Shown piece by piece: positions 7,729-13,952 of a stretch of 15,830 nt of DNA (position 1 is the first letter of the stretch; every line of letters begins with the position of its first letter). This stretch comes from Rhodospirillaceae bacterium (lineage in GTDB: Bacteria > Pseudomonadota > Alphaproteobacteria > MPNO01 > UBA2964): the NCBI GenBank assembly GCA_018660305.1, contig JABJKO010000072.1:1-15830 (forward strand). The letters run 5' to 3'. The notes under the pieces are model-generated. The model worked only from the letters and a program-made list of their open reading frames with translations, was not told the DNA's origin and did not search any database. The translations under genes and the position numbers were made by a program.

Positions 7729-8922
7729 TTACGCTCCTCTATTTCGAGCAATTCCGTGAGCGCATTCTAACATGCCAAGAAGCGCAAAAAATATAATTAT
7801 GACCCAGAGGCGAATTAAACTCAGTTCCAATAGGCCCGCGAGACATAAGCCTATTAATGCGGACAAAGTAGCGATGCTATATGTCCGCATATCGTCTGTC
7901 GTTGTACGGCAAAGGCGCCAACCGGTTCTGGCGGCGTTGACCAGAGTTGCAACCAAGGCCAGGGCACCGACCGAGCCCTGCTCGGCCAGGACTTCCAGAT
8001 AAAGGTTGTGGGGCCATGGCGTGTGCTTGCGGGCCTGGGGTAGTGCGGCCTGTACGTCTAGCGTGTCGAGGTAAGTGGCCTGAACCAGACCATAATTGTG
8101 AGGCCCAATACCCAAAATCGGCGCATCAAGAAACATTGCGATTGCGGCAAGCCACAGCGATAGCCTCGTATCGGCCAGCGTGTTGAATTTGGACAAGGTG
8201 GGAAATCCCAAAAGACCATCGATCGCGATACTGATGGCGGCGACGCAAAGTCCCCAGACCAGTGCGGCCTTCGGACGGGTTAAGGCGATCGCAAAAGCGG
8301 TTACGACCATGAATGTCAGGAGTGCCGTCCGGCTGTTGACCACCAAAATCGCGAGCAGGCCGATCGGGATTGTCAGCGCCGCCGCAATTTGGCCGATGCG
8401 GGTACGCTCGCGCTGAATCAGCGCCAGCGAAAATGGCGCGAGAAGCGCAACGATTATCGTGTCATTGGGGACGACGAGGATGGGGCTGCCGGTATCGGCG
8501 ACCCAACTGCTTGGATGTCCTCCCGGATCCTGGAAATATGCCCACAGCACCATTGACGAGAGGACAAAGGACAAAAGAACGAGACTGATAAAAAGGATGC
8601 GTAGAGGCAATATCCCGTCGAAGCATCCCGCAATCAGAAGAAACAGAAGAATGCCGGGCAACAGGGCGGTACTTAGGCCAAGACTGTGCGCGGGGTCAAT
8701 TGATGCGGCGGTCGAAATGGCCCAGGAGAGCATGAAAAACAAAACTGACGCGGGAATGATCGACTTGATGCGCAGCGCCCTAAATGACCGGGGAGAGAAG
8801 GCCGCCGCGACACTGCACACCGCGAGAAGGACCAGCGGCAAATCCACCTTCAGGGGAAGTGCGAGGCCAACAAGGTAGGCTGCCACACCGGCGACGGCAA
8901 AGGGGAACGGGGTCTTGGCCAT
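7729..8922 (-). CDS. O-antigen ligase family protein (Wzy_C / WaaL-like)
   Basis: This is a polytopic protein of about 397 residues with some ten to eleven hydrophobic helices. The Wzy_C features are visible in order: a VNSRTALLTF segment, whose Ser-Arg matches the conserved SRGA-like motif; a helix with RLSLWLAAIAMFLDAPILGIGPHNY across the large periplasmic loop; and PWPHNLYLEVLAEQGSVGAL, the HN-x-(Y/L)-x(3)-E-x-G signature. Such proteins transfer or polymerise undecaprenyl-linked glycans at the periplasmic face (lipid A-core ligation, polymerisation or protein glycosylation). No glycosyltransferase or wzx-like gene is nearby, so the exact role stays open. The start is uncertain: ATG 8922 has AAGGA close upstream, while an in-frame GTG at 8943 would add 7 residues. 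It is divergent from the CoA-transferase gene. Confidence 0.85.
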   Translation of the reverse strand: MAKTPFPFAVAGVAAYLVGLALPLKVDLPLVLLAVCSVAAAFSPRSFRALRIKSIIPASVLFFMLSWAISTAASIDPAHSLGLSTALLPGILLFLLIAGCFDGILPLRILFISLVLLSFVLSSMVLWAYFQDPGGHPSSWVADTGSPILVVPNDTIIVALLAPFSLALIQRERTRIGQIAAALTIPIGLLAILVVNSRTALLTFMVVTAFAIALTRPKAALVWGLCVAAISIAIDGLLGFPTLSKFNTLADTRLSLWLAAIAMFLDAPILGIGPHNYGLVQATYLDTLDVQAALPQARKHTPWPHNLYLEVLAEQGSVGALALVATLVNAARTGWRLCRTTTDDMRTYSIATLSALIGLCLAGLLELSLIRLWVIIIFFALLGMLECAHGIARNRGA

Positions 8923-8963
8923 AATCCTTACCGATGCTTCCACCTGGCGTCAGGGCAATGGTT

Positions 8964-8992
8964 ATTATCGTGCCGCCAGACTCAATTGACCA
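8964..8992 (-). promoter_or_regulatory. candidate promoter of the ligase-like gene, with overlapping dyad
   Basis: On the minus strand, TGGTCA (8992-8987) and GATAAT (8969-8964) are separated by 17 nt, a plausible sigma-70 type pair that would start transcription just before the GTG/ATG starts at 8943/8922. The dyad TTGAC-N12-GTCAA (8986-8990 and 9003-9007) overlaps the -35 box and lies between two divergent genes, so it could be an operator. Both readings are inferred from short matches. Confidence 0.3.
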
Positions 8993-9107
8993 CTTGCCGT
9001 CTGTCAAGGGAACAGGCCGGTCGTCGGCTTTGGCCTCGCGCCGTTGCGGTGTATGGTGAGGCATCTGATTTGGCGACCGGGCGTCGATCCGGCAAGGGAG
9101 TGTGATC

Positions 9108-10295
9108 ATGGCTCAGGGCAATCTGCCGCTCGCGCGTTTCAAGGTTCTCGATCTGACCCGGGTGCGATCCGGGCCGACGGCGGTCAAGGTTTTCGCCGAT
9201 TGGGGCGCGGATGTGATCAAGATCGAAATGCCGCCCGCGAATGATCAGGACGATGGTTATACCGGCAGCCGCGAGGCGGCGGATTTTCTCAATCTGCACC
9301 GCAATAAGCGGTCCATGACGCTTAACCTAAAGGAGCCTGACGGTAAGGCGATCTTTTTCAAGTTGCTGGAAGGCGCCGATCTGGTGGTGGAAAACTACCG
9401 GCCCGACGTCAAGAACCGGCTGGGAATCGATTATGAGTCGCTGGCCAAAATCAATCCGCGCATCGTGCTGGGGAGTATCTCCGGCTTTGGTCAGGATGGC
9501 CCCTATGGCGGGCGTCCCGGTGTCGACCAGATTGCCCAGGGCATGGGCGGCTTCATGTCGGTTACCGGCCTGCCGGGGCAGGGGCCTGTGCGGGCGGGGA
9601 CGGCGATCGCCGATCTCGCCACCGGTATGAACTGCGCCATGGCCATGTTGATCGCGCTCCTCGATCGCGAGGTCACCGGCAAGGGCCAATGGGTGCACAC
9701 CTCCCTGCTGGAATCGCAGATCGCGCTGATGGATTTTCAGGCGGCCCGCTGGCTAATCGAAAATGAAGTCCCGCCCCAGGCCGGCAACAACCATCCGAAA
9801 TCCACCCCTACCGGGGTGTTCCCCACCAAGGACGGTCACATCAATATCGCCGCCGGCGGACAGCAGATGTGGACCCGCCTTTGCAAGGGGCTGGGCGCTG
9901 AGGTGCTGCTCGACAAAGATGAATATAAGGACGGTGAAGGCCGGCTGGCCCATCGCGAGCAACTCAATGCCGAGTTATCGGAATATACCGCGACCCGGAG
10001 CAGCAGCGACTGGGTAGAGATGCTGAATGCGGGGGGTGTTCCCTGTGGGCCAATCTACACGCTGGATCAGACCTTTGCCGACCCGCAGGTGCAGCATCTC
10101 GGGATCGCCAAGTCGGTGCCCCATCCCACCCGCGGCGAGATCAAGGTGGTTGGCCAGCCCTACCAGATGAGCGGGTCGGAAATCGAGATGAAATCCGGCA
10201 CGCCGGGCCTCGGCGAGCATACCGATGCGGTGCTCTCAGACCTTGGATATGCCGCCGCCGACATCAGCGAATTGCGCGAACGGGGTGTGATTTAA
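9108..10295 (+). CDS. CaiB/BaiF family (family III) CoA-transferase
   Basis: This 395-residue protein moves coenzyme A between carboxylic acids through an aspartyl-CoA thioester. The N-terminus has the family pattern KVLDLTRVRSGP then FADWGADVIKIE (about 28-40). LHRNKRSMTLNLKEPDGK follows, then LVVENYRPDVKNRLG and the SISGFGQDGPY segment at 123-133. The catalytic aspartate is Asp169 in TAIADLATG, at the position of the catalytic Asp in formyl-CoA transferase. Length matches the family norm of about 400. The substrate acid cannot be told; candidates in the family range from formate and carnitine to aromatic acids. I chose ATG 9108 over GTG 9102 because AAGGGAG (9094-9100) is 7 nt upstream of the ATG. 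It stands alone on the plus strand, divergent from the ligase gene. Confidence 0.93.
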   Translation: MAQGNLPLARFKVLDLTRVRSGPTAVKVFADWGADVIKIEMPPANDQDDGYTGSREAADFLNLHRNKRSMTLNLKEPDGKAIFFKLLEGADLVVENYRPDVKNRLGIDYESLAKINPRIVLGSISGFGQDGPYGGRPGVDQIAQGMGGFMSVTGLPGQGPVRAGTAIADLATGMNCAMAMLIALLDREVTGKGQWVHTSLLESQIALMDFQAARWLIENEVPPQAGNNHPKSTPTGVFPTKDGHINIAAGGQQMWTRLCKGLGAEVLLDKDEYKDGEGRLAHREQLNAELSEYTATRSSSDWVEMLNAGGVPCGPIYTLDQTFADPQVQHLGIAKSVPHPTRGEIKVVGQPYQMSGSEIEMKSGTPGLGEHTDAVLSDLGYAAADISELRERGVI

Positions 10296-10344
10296 GCCTG
10301 TTATTTCAGCCGCAGAATGTCCTTGCCTGTCTTCGCGCTCACCT

Positions 10345-10379
10345 GTTACGAATCGGGTAACGCGTACATACCGCGTTAC
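10345..10379 (+). promoter_or_regulatory. competing inverted repeats upstream of the cold-shock gene
   Basis: GTAACGCG (10357-10364) is followed after 7 nt by its exact complement CGCGTTAC (10372-10379), an 8-bp perfect hairpin. The GTAAC part of the left arm can instead pair with GTTAC at 10345-10349 across a 7-nt loop. The two pairings share one strand and exclude each other. If transcribed, this could be a two-state leader; if not, it is a dyad operator. The transcription start is not known. Confidence 0.5.
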
Positions 10380-10381
10380 TG

Positions 10382-10448
10382 CGACACACGCTTGTACGAC
10401 ACACGCTTGTACGACACACGTTTGTACGACACACGTTTGTACGACACA
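10382..10448 (+). repeat. 15-bp tandem repeat (4 full copies plus a partial) before the cold-shock gene
   Basis: The unit CGACACACGCTTGTA occurs at 10382-10396 and 10397-10411, then as CGACACACGTTTGTA at 10412-10426 and 10427-10441, with the first 7 bases of a fifth unit at 10442-10448. Copies 1-2 and 3-4 differ by a single C/T, which suggests stepwise duplication. Each unit junction contains TGT-ACG-ACA, a short dyad. The array ends about 20 nt before the cold-shock start codon. It is directly contiguous, without spacers, so it is not a CRISPR array. Confidence 0.95.
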
Positions 10449-10467
10449 TCGGGTGGGGGGAATGGCG

Positions 10468-10677
10468 ATGCCCACGGGAAGCGTAAAATGGTTCAATCCA
10501 GTCAAAGGTTTTGGTTTCATCGTCCCGGATGACGGGTCGGAAGACGCGTTCGTTCATATTTCCGCTGTTGAACGGGCCGGGCTCACGACATTGAATGAAG
10601 GACAAAAAATCGAGTTCGAGCTGCAGCCGGGCCGCAATGGCCGCATGGCCGCCGCCAATCTGCAGATCGTGGATTAG
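10468..10677 (+). CDS. cold-shock domain protein (CspA family)
   Basis: The 69-residue product is a complete cold-shock domain: GSVKWFN at 4-10, RNP1 KGFGFI at 13-18, and RNP2 as DAFVHIS at 26-32, followed by ERAGLTTLNEGQKIEFEL and a final strand ending AAANLQIVD. It binds single-stranded RNA/DNA and acts as an RNA chaperone in the cytoplasm. Length is typical for the family (about 65-75). I chose ATG 10468 because the G-run 10455-10460 then sits 7 nt upstream as a ribosome-binding site. ATG 10462 or GTG 10453 are in frame but leave no room for it. The upstream region carries hairpins and a 15-bp array, which is notable because several known csp mRNAs are controlled through structured leaders. 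Whether it is cold-induced cannot be told. Confidence 0.93.
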   Translation: MPTGSVKWFNPVKGFGFIVPDDGSEDAFVHISAVERAGLTTLNEGQKIEFELQPGRNGRMAAANLQIVD

Positions 10678-10707
10678 TCCGTCATCGTCGCGCGTTTGAT
10701 TTTTTGC

Positions 10708-10753
10708 CGCCTGCCGGATCCGTCCAGGCGTTAGAGTTCCATAGGCCTCTAAC
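10708..10753. terminator. two small inverted repeats between convergent genes
   Basis: CGCCTG (10708-10713) pairs with CAGGCG (10725-10730), and GTTAGAG (10730-10736) pairs with CTCTAAC (10747-10753), the latter overlapping the stop codon of the minus-strand gene. They lie between the cold-shock gene and the convergent gene. Neither is followed by a clear T-run, though a T6 at 10700-10705 precedes them. A bidirectional terminator is plausible but weakly supported. Confidence 0.3.
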
Positions 10754-11723
10754 TTGCGATCACCGATGGATCAAAAAGCGCCTCCGGGGCGAGTTCGCGG
10801 TCGATCAAATCCTGGGCGAGGGAATAGCCGATGAAGCGTTCGATATTGGCGCGGTTGGCGGCGAATCCAACAGGCCATAAATCGTCCTGGATCAGTGCGT
10901 TCTGTTCTTCGCGGGCGAGACGCGCCCAGGGAAGCTGGGACCAGCCTGGATCATCCATATAGGTCGACACCAGGGCCTTTGCCTGACCGTATAGATCGAG
11001 GAGCTGTGCCGGCACGTCGGGGTTGGCGGCGATGATTTCATCCTTGATCGCAATCACATGCATGATGGGATAGAAGCCGTTGCGGCCGTGAAATTCCGCG
11101 CACGCCGCGCGCGGATCCGGGAACAGGCGCCGGGCGCGGCCATCTTCCAGCGACGACGGCACTCGGGAGAAAAACAGCGCATCCATCTCGCCATCGGCGA
11201 GCAGGGCGCCAAGATCGGCATCAGCCGCCACATAGTCCACCTGCCAGTCTTCGCCGGGCTCAAACGCGATGGTCTCGCCGGCGCGGACGATCCAGCGTAT
11301 GGATTTGAGATCCACATCATATTCATGGGCCAGATCACCCTTGGCCAGGACGGCCAGCGTCGTCTGGAAGGATTGCAGCCCCACACGCTTGCCTGCCAGT
11401 GCCTGCGGATGGGTAATATCCGAGTTCGTCGGCACATACATCTGTGTCTGGCTAAACAGGCGGCGGGGAAAGGCCGGTATGGCGGTGAACGGCAGACCGC
11501 GGGCCTTGGCCATGACAAAGGACGAAAACGATACTTCCGCGGCGTCGAACTCGCCCTCCTGCAACATGCGCCTGTGACGGTGGGCACCGTCCCGTTCGGC
11601 GCTGGTCTCTCCGGCCTGAAAGACGGACAGAGACAGGCCGGGCGGCAAATTGAGAGTGCCGTCGAAAAACGGGAAATGCCGGTCGTACCGGTCCAGCGCG
11701 AGGGATATGTGTGTTTCAGTCAT
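10749..11723 (-). CDS. 4,5-dihydroxyphthalate decarboxylase-like / periplasmic-binding-fold protein
   Basis: This 324-residue protein follows the pattern of the 4,5-dihydroxyphthalate decarboxylase family: ISLALDRYDRHFPFFDG (6-22), RRMLQEGEFDAAEVSFSSF (51-69), IPAFPRRLFSQTQMYV (82-97) and LAGKRVGLQSFQTTLAV (109-125). The family shares the type-2 periplasmic binding fold with ABC-transporter solute receptors of the NMT1/SsuA kind. There is no signal peptide, so a cytoplasmic enzyme or sensor is more likely than a secreted receptor, and no ABC permease or ATPase lies nearby. The true substrate is unknown; many members of this group are only named by similarity. ATG 11723 was preferred over the upstream ATG 11750 because the family N-terminus starts at this point and GGGA lies 4 nt upstream. 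A palindrome covers that site. Confidence 0.8.
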   Translation of the reverse strand: MTETHISLALDRYDRHFPFFDGTLNLPPGLSLSVFQAGETSAERDGAHRHRRMLQEGEFDAAEVSFSSFVMAKARGLPFTAIPAFPRRLFSQTQMYVPTNSDITHPQALAGKRVGLQSFQTTLAVLAKGDLAHEYDVDLKSIRWIVRAGETIAFEPGEDWQVDYVAADADLGALLADGEMDALFFSRVPSSLEDGRARRLFPDPRAACAEFHGRNGFYPIMHVIAIKDEIIAANPDVPAQLLDLYGQAKALVSTYMDDPGWSQLPWARLAREEQNALIQDDLWPVGFAANRANIERFIGYSLAQDLIDRELAPEALFDPSVIAS

Positions 11724-11728
11724 GACGT

Positions 11729-11744
11729 CCCATGATGTCATGGG
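11729..11744. promoter_or_regulatory. palindrome over the ribosome-binding site of the decarboxylase-like gene
   Basis: CCCATGA-TG-TCATGGG is a perfect inverted repeat with 7-bp arms and a 2-bp centre. Its right half on the minus strand contains the GGG of the ribosome-binding site before ATG 11723. It could be a repressor operator or, if transcribed, a small hairpin that hides the ribosome-binding site. The short centre favours an operator over an RNA hairpin. Confidence 0.4.
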
Positions 11745-11818
11745 GCCCATGGTTCAGGCAAGATGCCGGGCTATTTAGGCGATCTTCCGTCTGTTGACTA
11801 ATCGATTGGCGGTGGGCG

Positions 11819-13153
11819 TTATTTCGCGGGCCCGGGGGCAAGATCATATATCGAGCGGCCCGTTGCCTCATCCGGTTCAATGTTGAAAAGCGCTGCTGCC
11901 ATCGGATTGACGAACTTGACCAGGCCATTTCCATCCGTAATCACAATGCCGTCCACGCCGTCTTCGACGGCGCCGTGCATCATTGAGCCATGGCGCATTG
12001 AGTCTGGGCGCATGGAGTCTGGGCGAGCTTGAAAAAAGCGTACGACCTGGTTTCCGCTCCTTTGCCAGAGGCTCCACAGAAATGACAGCACCGTGACCAG
12101 CATCACCGGCGCCATTCCCGGCAGGATCGGCCAGAAGGCGAGAATTGCGATCTGTGAGAGGGCGAACAGGATTATTATGCCGGCCATGATGGCCACTCCC
12201 ACCCGCCCGGAGACACGGCTGTAAAGGGGGCCGACCAGCAGGGCGATCAACAGGGCGGTCGCGAGGATCGGCAGGGACGGCGCCTCCTGAAGAGCGCGGT
12301 TCTGGGTAAGGCTTTCATAAGCCATGGCCTGCACCACGGGGCCGGGCAGGACGCCATAGACCGGTACGCGCAGTTGATCCCCCAGGGCGCCGGCTGTCGC
12401 GCCGATAATCACGGTCTTTCCGGCGATCATATGGTTCCTGAAGTTGCCGGTGACGACGTCCACATAGGAGAGACGGGGAATGGAGTCAGGTTGAATCCCG
12501 TAATCCAGGGCAAAGGTGCCGGGCCGGGCGGGGTGCGCCGCGGCCAGGACGCTGGCCATGCTGGGTCTTGTCCCAGTAGACCAGTCATCCGCTGTCGGGT
12601 AATGACGGACGGTGTTGTCCCCGGCGAATCGGACGTTCACCGTCCCCAGGGCGGCGTTTTCAGCGAAGGGTGCGTAAGGCGCGGTGTAGAGCATGTCGGC
12701 GTCGCCTGCCGGCCATGGACCACCTTGTCTGAAAAGCGGTAACACGATGCGCCCGGCGGCACCGGCGATGGCGTTCGATAGTCGCCTGTCGTCTTCCGGT
12801 GTGGTTGGCGCGCTGAAATCGATATCGATGGCGACCCTGTTGGCGCCGGCGGTAATCAGACGTTCAATAACCGCCGCATGATACCGCCGCGGCCATGGCC
12901 AACCATTCAAGCGCTGCAGGCTGCGTGTGTCGATTTCGACGACAACGATCTGCCCGCTGGCTGGCCGCGGCAATAGCCGGAATGCCAGATCGGTTAGCCC
13001 GTATTCCAATGAGGACAGCAGGCCGCCCAGATACAAGCCGCTGACGGTGGCAAAGATAGCAAAATGGGGAATAAACCGTCTCACGAAGGGGCGCACTCGG
13101 TACTGATCGGCTCGCCCGCTTCCCCGCGGTATCGACGCCCAATATGGGTCCAA
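11819..13153 (-). CDS. CHASE2-domain membrane sensor with truncated PAS domain and no output domain
   Basis: The product has up to 444 residues. A hydrophobic helix (about 30-48) leads into a periplasmic CHASE2 domain (about 50-290), recognisable from VVVEIDTRSLQRLNGWPWPR (70-89), RVAIDIDF and GKTVIIGATAGALGDQ. Three more helices follow (about 293-312, 318-340, 345-365), then a linker with a 5-residue repeat (377-391) and the start of a PAS domain (DGIVITDGNGLVKFVN, 401-416). The frame ends at 444, only about 50 residues into PAS. CHASE2 proteins normally go on to a histidine kinase, GGDEF/EAL or cyclase domain, and no remnant of one appears in any frame of the 96 nt downstream. The start is unsure: TTG 13153 is the longest option, and GTG 13096 or 13084 are alternatives. 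The FecR-like gene lies upstream on the same strand, beyond a terminator. Confidence 0.85.
   Translation of the reverse strand: MDPYWASIPRGSGRADQYRVRPFVRRFIPHFAIFATVSGLYLGGLLSSLEYGLTDLAFRLLPRPASGQIVVVEIDTRSLQRLNGWPWPRRYHAAVIERLITAGANRVAIDIDFSAPTTPEDDRRLSNAIAGAAGRIVLPLFRQGGPWPAGDADMLYTAPYAPFAENAALGTVNVRFAGDNTVRHYPTADDWSTGTRPSMASVLAAAHPARPGTFALDYGIQPDSIPRLSYVDVVTGNFRNHMIAGKTVIIGATAGALGDQLRVPVYGVLPGPVVQAMAYESLTQNRALQEAPSLPILATALLIALLVGPLYSRVSGRVGVAIMAGIIILFALSQIAILAFWPILPGMAPVMLVTVLSFLWSLWQRSGNQVVRFFQARPDSMRPDSMRHGSMMHGAVEDGVDGIVITDGNGLVKFVNPMAAALFNIEPDEATGRSIYDLAPGPAK
11981..12025 (-). repeat. 15-bp in-frame tandem repeat in the CHASE2-PAS linker
   Basis: Three 15-bp units, CATTGAGCCATGGCG (11981-11995), CATTGAGTCTGGGCG (11996-12010) and CATGGAGTCTGGGCG (12011-12025), encode RPDSM RPDSM RHGSM on the minus strand. 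The length keeps the frame. The array sits between the last membrane helix and the PAS start, where it would change the length of the signalling linker. Its sequence is unrelated to the array at 10382-10448. Confidence 0.85.
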
Positions 13154-13186
13154 GAGCTTAAATTTCCGTTGGTGATGCGGCGATCG

Positions 13187-13201
13187 TTAACGGGAGGTTA
13201 A
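13187..13201. promoter_or_regulatory. CtrA-type binding site upstream of the CHASE2 gene
   Basis: TTAA-CGGGAGG-TTAA is a perfect match to the TTAA-N7-TTAA consensus of the alphaproteobacterial response regulator CtrA. It lies 34 nt upstream of the longest CHASE2 start, on the promoter side and downstream of the terminator at 13243. If CtrA binds at a -35-like position, transcription would start near 13155, making TTG 13153 nearly leaderless and favouring a GTG start further in. Binding is inferred from sequence alone. Confidence 0.45.
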
Positions 13202-13242
13202 TGGTCCCACCAGCGCCGCGATCGCCGTCCGGCACAAAACAA

Positions 13243-13268
13243 ACCGGCTGCAGAAATCTGCAGCCGGT
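13243..13268 (-). terminator. rho-independent terminator after the FecR-like gene
   Basis: ACCGGCTGCAG (13243-13253) and CTGCAGCCGGT (13258-13268) form a perfect 11-bp GC-rich stem with a 4-nt loop. On the minus strand it is followed directly by TTTGTTTTG, the U-rich tail expected of an intrinsic terminator. It ends the FecR-like transcript about 50 nt after its stop, so the CHASE2 gene probably needs its own promoter or readthrough. Confidence 0.88.
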
Positions 13269-13315
13269 AAGTTTGGGTCTGTAGTCTGTTAGGGTGTTTT
13301 CAGGCCGCCGGGCGC

Positions 13316-13636
13316 CTAGTACGGGACGGTGAAACGGGCGTTTGGCGGGAAGTTCAAAAAGCTGTCGGGGCGGACCAGGATGAGCCGTCCTTTGGGGCCG
13401 ATCTTTAAACGGCTGCCCGATGGGATGGCATCGCCCGCGTTGATCGGACGCCAGCCGAAGACACCGTCCTGTTGGAGGACCTCGCCTTGGGTGGCGCTGG
13501 CCCACCAGAGCTGATCACCGGTCGAGGCCGGTCGGGCGAACAGGGCGGTCGTGATGAAAAGACTGGCCACCAGCACCGTCGCGGTCACCAGCTTGGCCAT
13601 ATAGCGATAATCCGACTGTATTCTCCTGCGCCTCAT
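13316..13636 (-). CDS. short exported FecR-like (SH3-type) domain protein
   Basis: The 106-residue product has a basic N-terminus and a hydrophobic segment (about 16-33), ending ALFA before a likely cleavage site, so it should be exported. The mature part, GEVLQQDGVFGWRPINAGDAIPSGSRLKIGPKGRLILVRPDSFLNF in outline, follows the FecR pattern (G-x-V, then W-x-P-x(3)-G, then a turn and GxxGRxxLxxxDS). It is much shorter than FecR proteins and holds only the first part of that domain. I prefer ATG 13636 because GGAGGA lies just upstream; ATG 13648 has no ribosome-binding site. FecR-domain proteins are often encoded beside CHASE2 sensors, so it may supply a periplasmic partner or ligand (inference from context). 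A strong terminator follows it. Confidence 0.75.
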   Translation of the reverse strand: MRRRRIQSDYRYMAKLVTATVLVASLFITTALFARPASTGDQLWWASATQGEVLQQDGVFGWRPINAGDAIPSGSRLKIGPKGRLILVRPDSFLNFPPNARFTVPY

Positions 13637-13952
13637 CTCATCCTCCATCCGGTATTTTATTTTAAGTGCCGAACCTCCGGAGCTTGTCGGTAAGTTCGGT
13701 GCATTATTTGCGCAAATTTTAACGAATGAGCCTTAACCGGGGGTAAAAATAAGCATTATATTTGAATTACTTATGCAAATTTGAGAGAAATCTGCCGCAT
13801 ATTTTCTTAAAATTTATGATTAATTTATCGTAAAACAGGTGGCGTCCTGACGGTCTGGAATTCGCCGTCCAGCAAACCATTGCGTCGCCATGGCCGGATG
13901 GGATAGAACCCGGCGGTCCCTTGCCCCCACCGACCACTGAAAAGAGCAGCCG
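13637..13952. promoter_or_regulatory. AT-rich divergent promoter region between the FecR-like gene and ettA
   Basis: This 316-nt gene-free stretch is much richer in A+T than its surroundings, most of all at 13700-13835. It holds a perfect 12-bp palindrome ATTTGCGCAAAT (13706-13717), a direct repeat GCAAATTT (13712-13719 and 13775-13782, 63 bp apart), a repeated GCATTAT (13701 and 13753), a near-CtrA site TTAA-N7-TAAA (13733-13747), and an inverted repeat CCGAAC/GTTCGG (13669-13674, 13694-13699) around CTCCGGAG. I see no convincing ORF. Divergent promoters are expected here, but I could not fix the -35/-10 boxes. Confidence 0.55.

Noticed and set aside
2556..10295. A single catabolic operon from dioxygenases to CoA-transferase
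   Set aside because: The genes are in at least four transcription units on both strands, interrupted by a ligase pair, and no common substrate is evident.
10382..10448. CRISPR array
   Set aside because: The units are contiguous 15-mers with no spacers and there are no cas genes.
10317..10532. Coding sequence through the repeat (YDTRL pentapeptide repeat) or its antisense frame
   Set aside because: A 15-bp repeat keeps any stop-free frame open automatically; the frame has no ribosome-binding site and overlaps the clear cold-shock gene in another frame.
10749..11723. ABC transporter substrate receptor
   Set aside because: There is no signal peptide or lipobox and no permease or ATPase nearby; the dihydroxyphthalate decarboxylase-like pattern fits better, although the folds are related.
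11716..11934. Frameshifted continuation of the PAS domain
   Set aside because: Other frames after the stop contain no PAS, kinase or GGDEF pattern, only a low-complexity polar stretch, so a simple sequencing frameshift does not explain the truncation.
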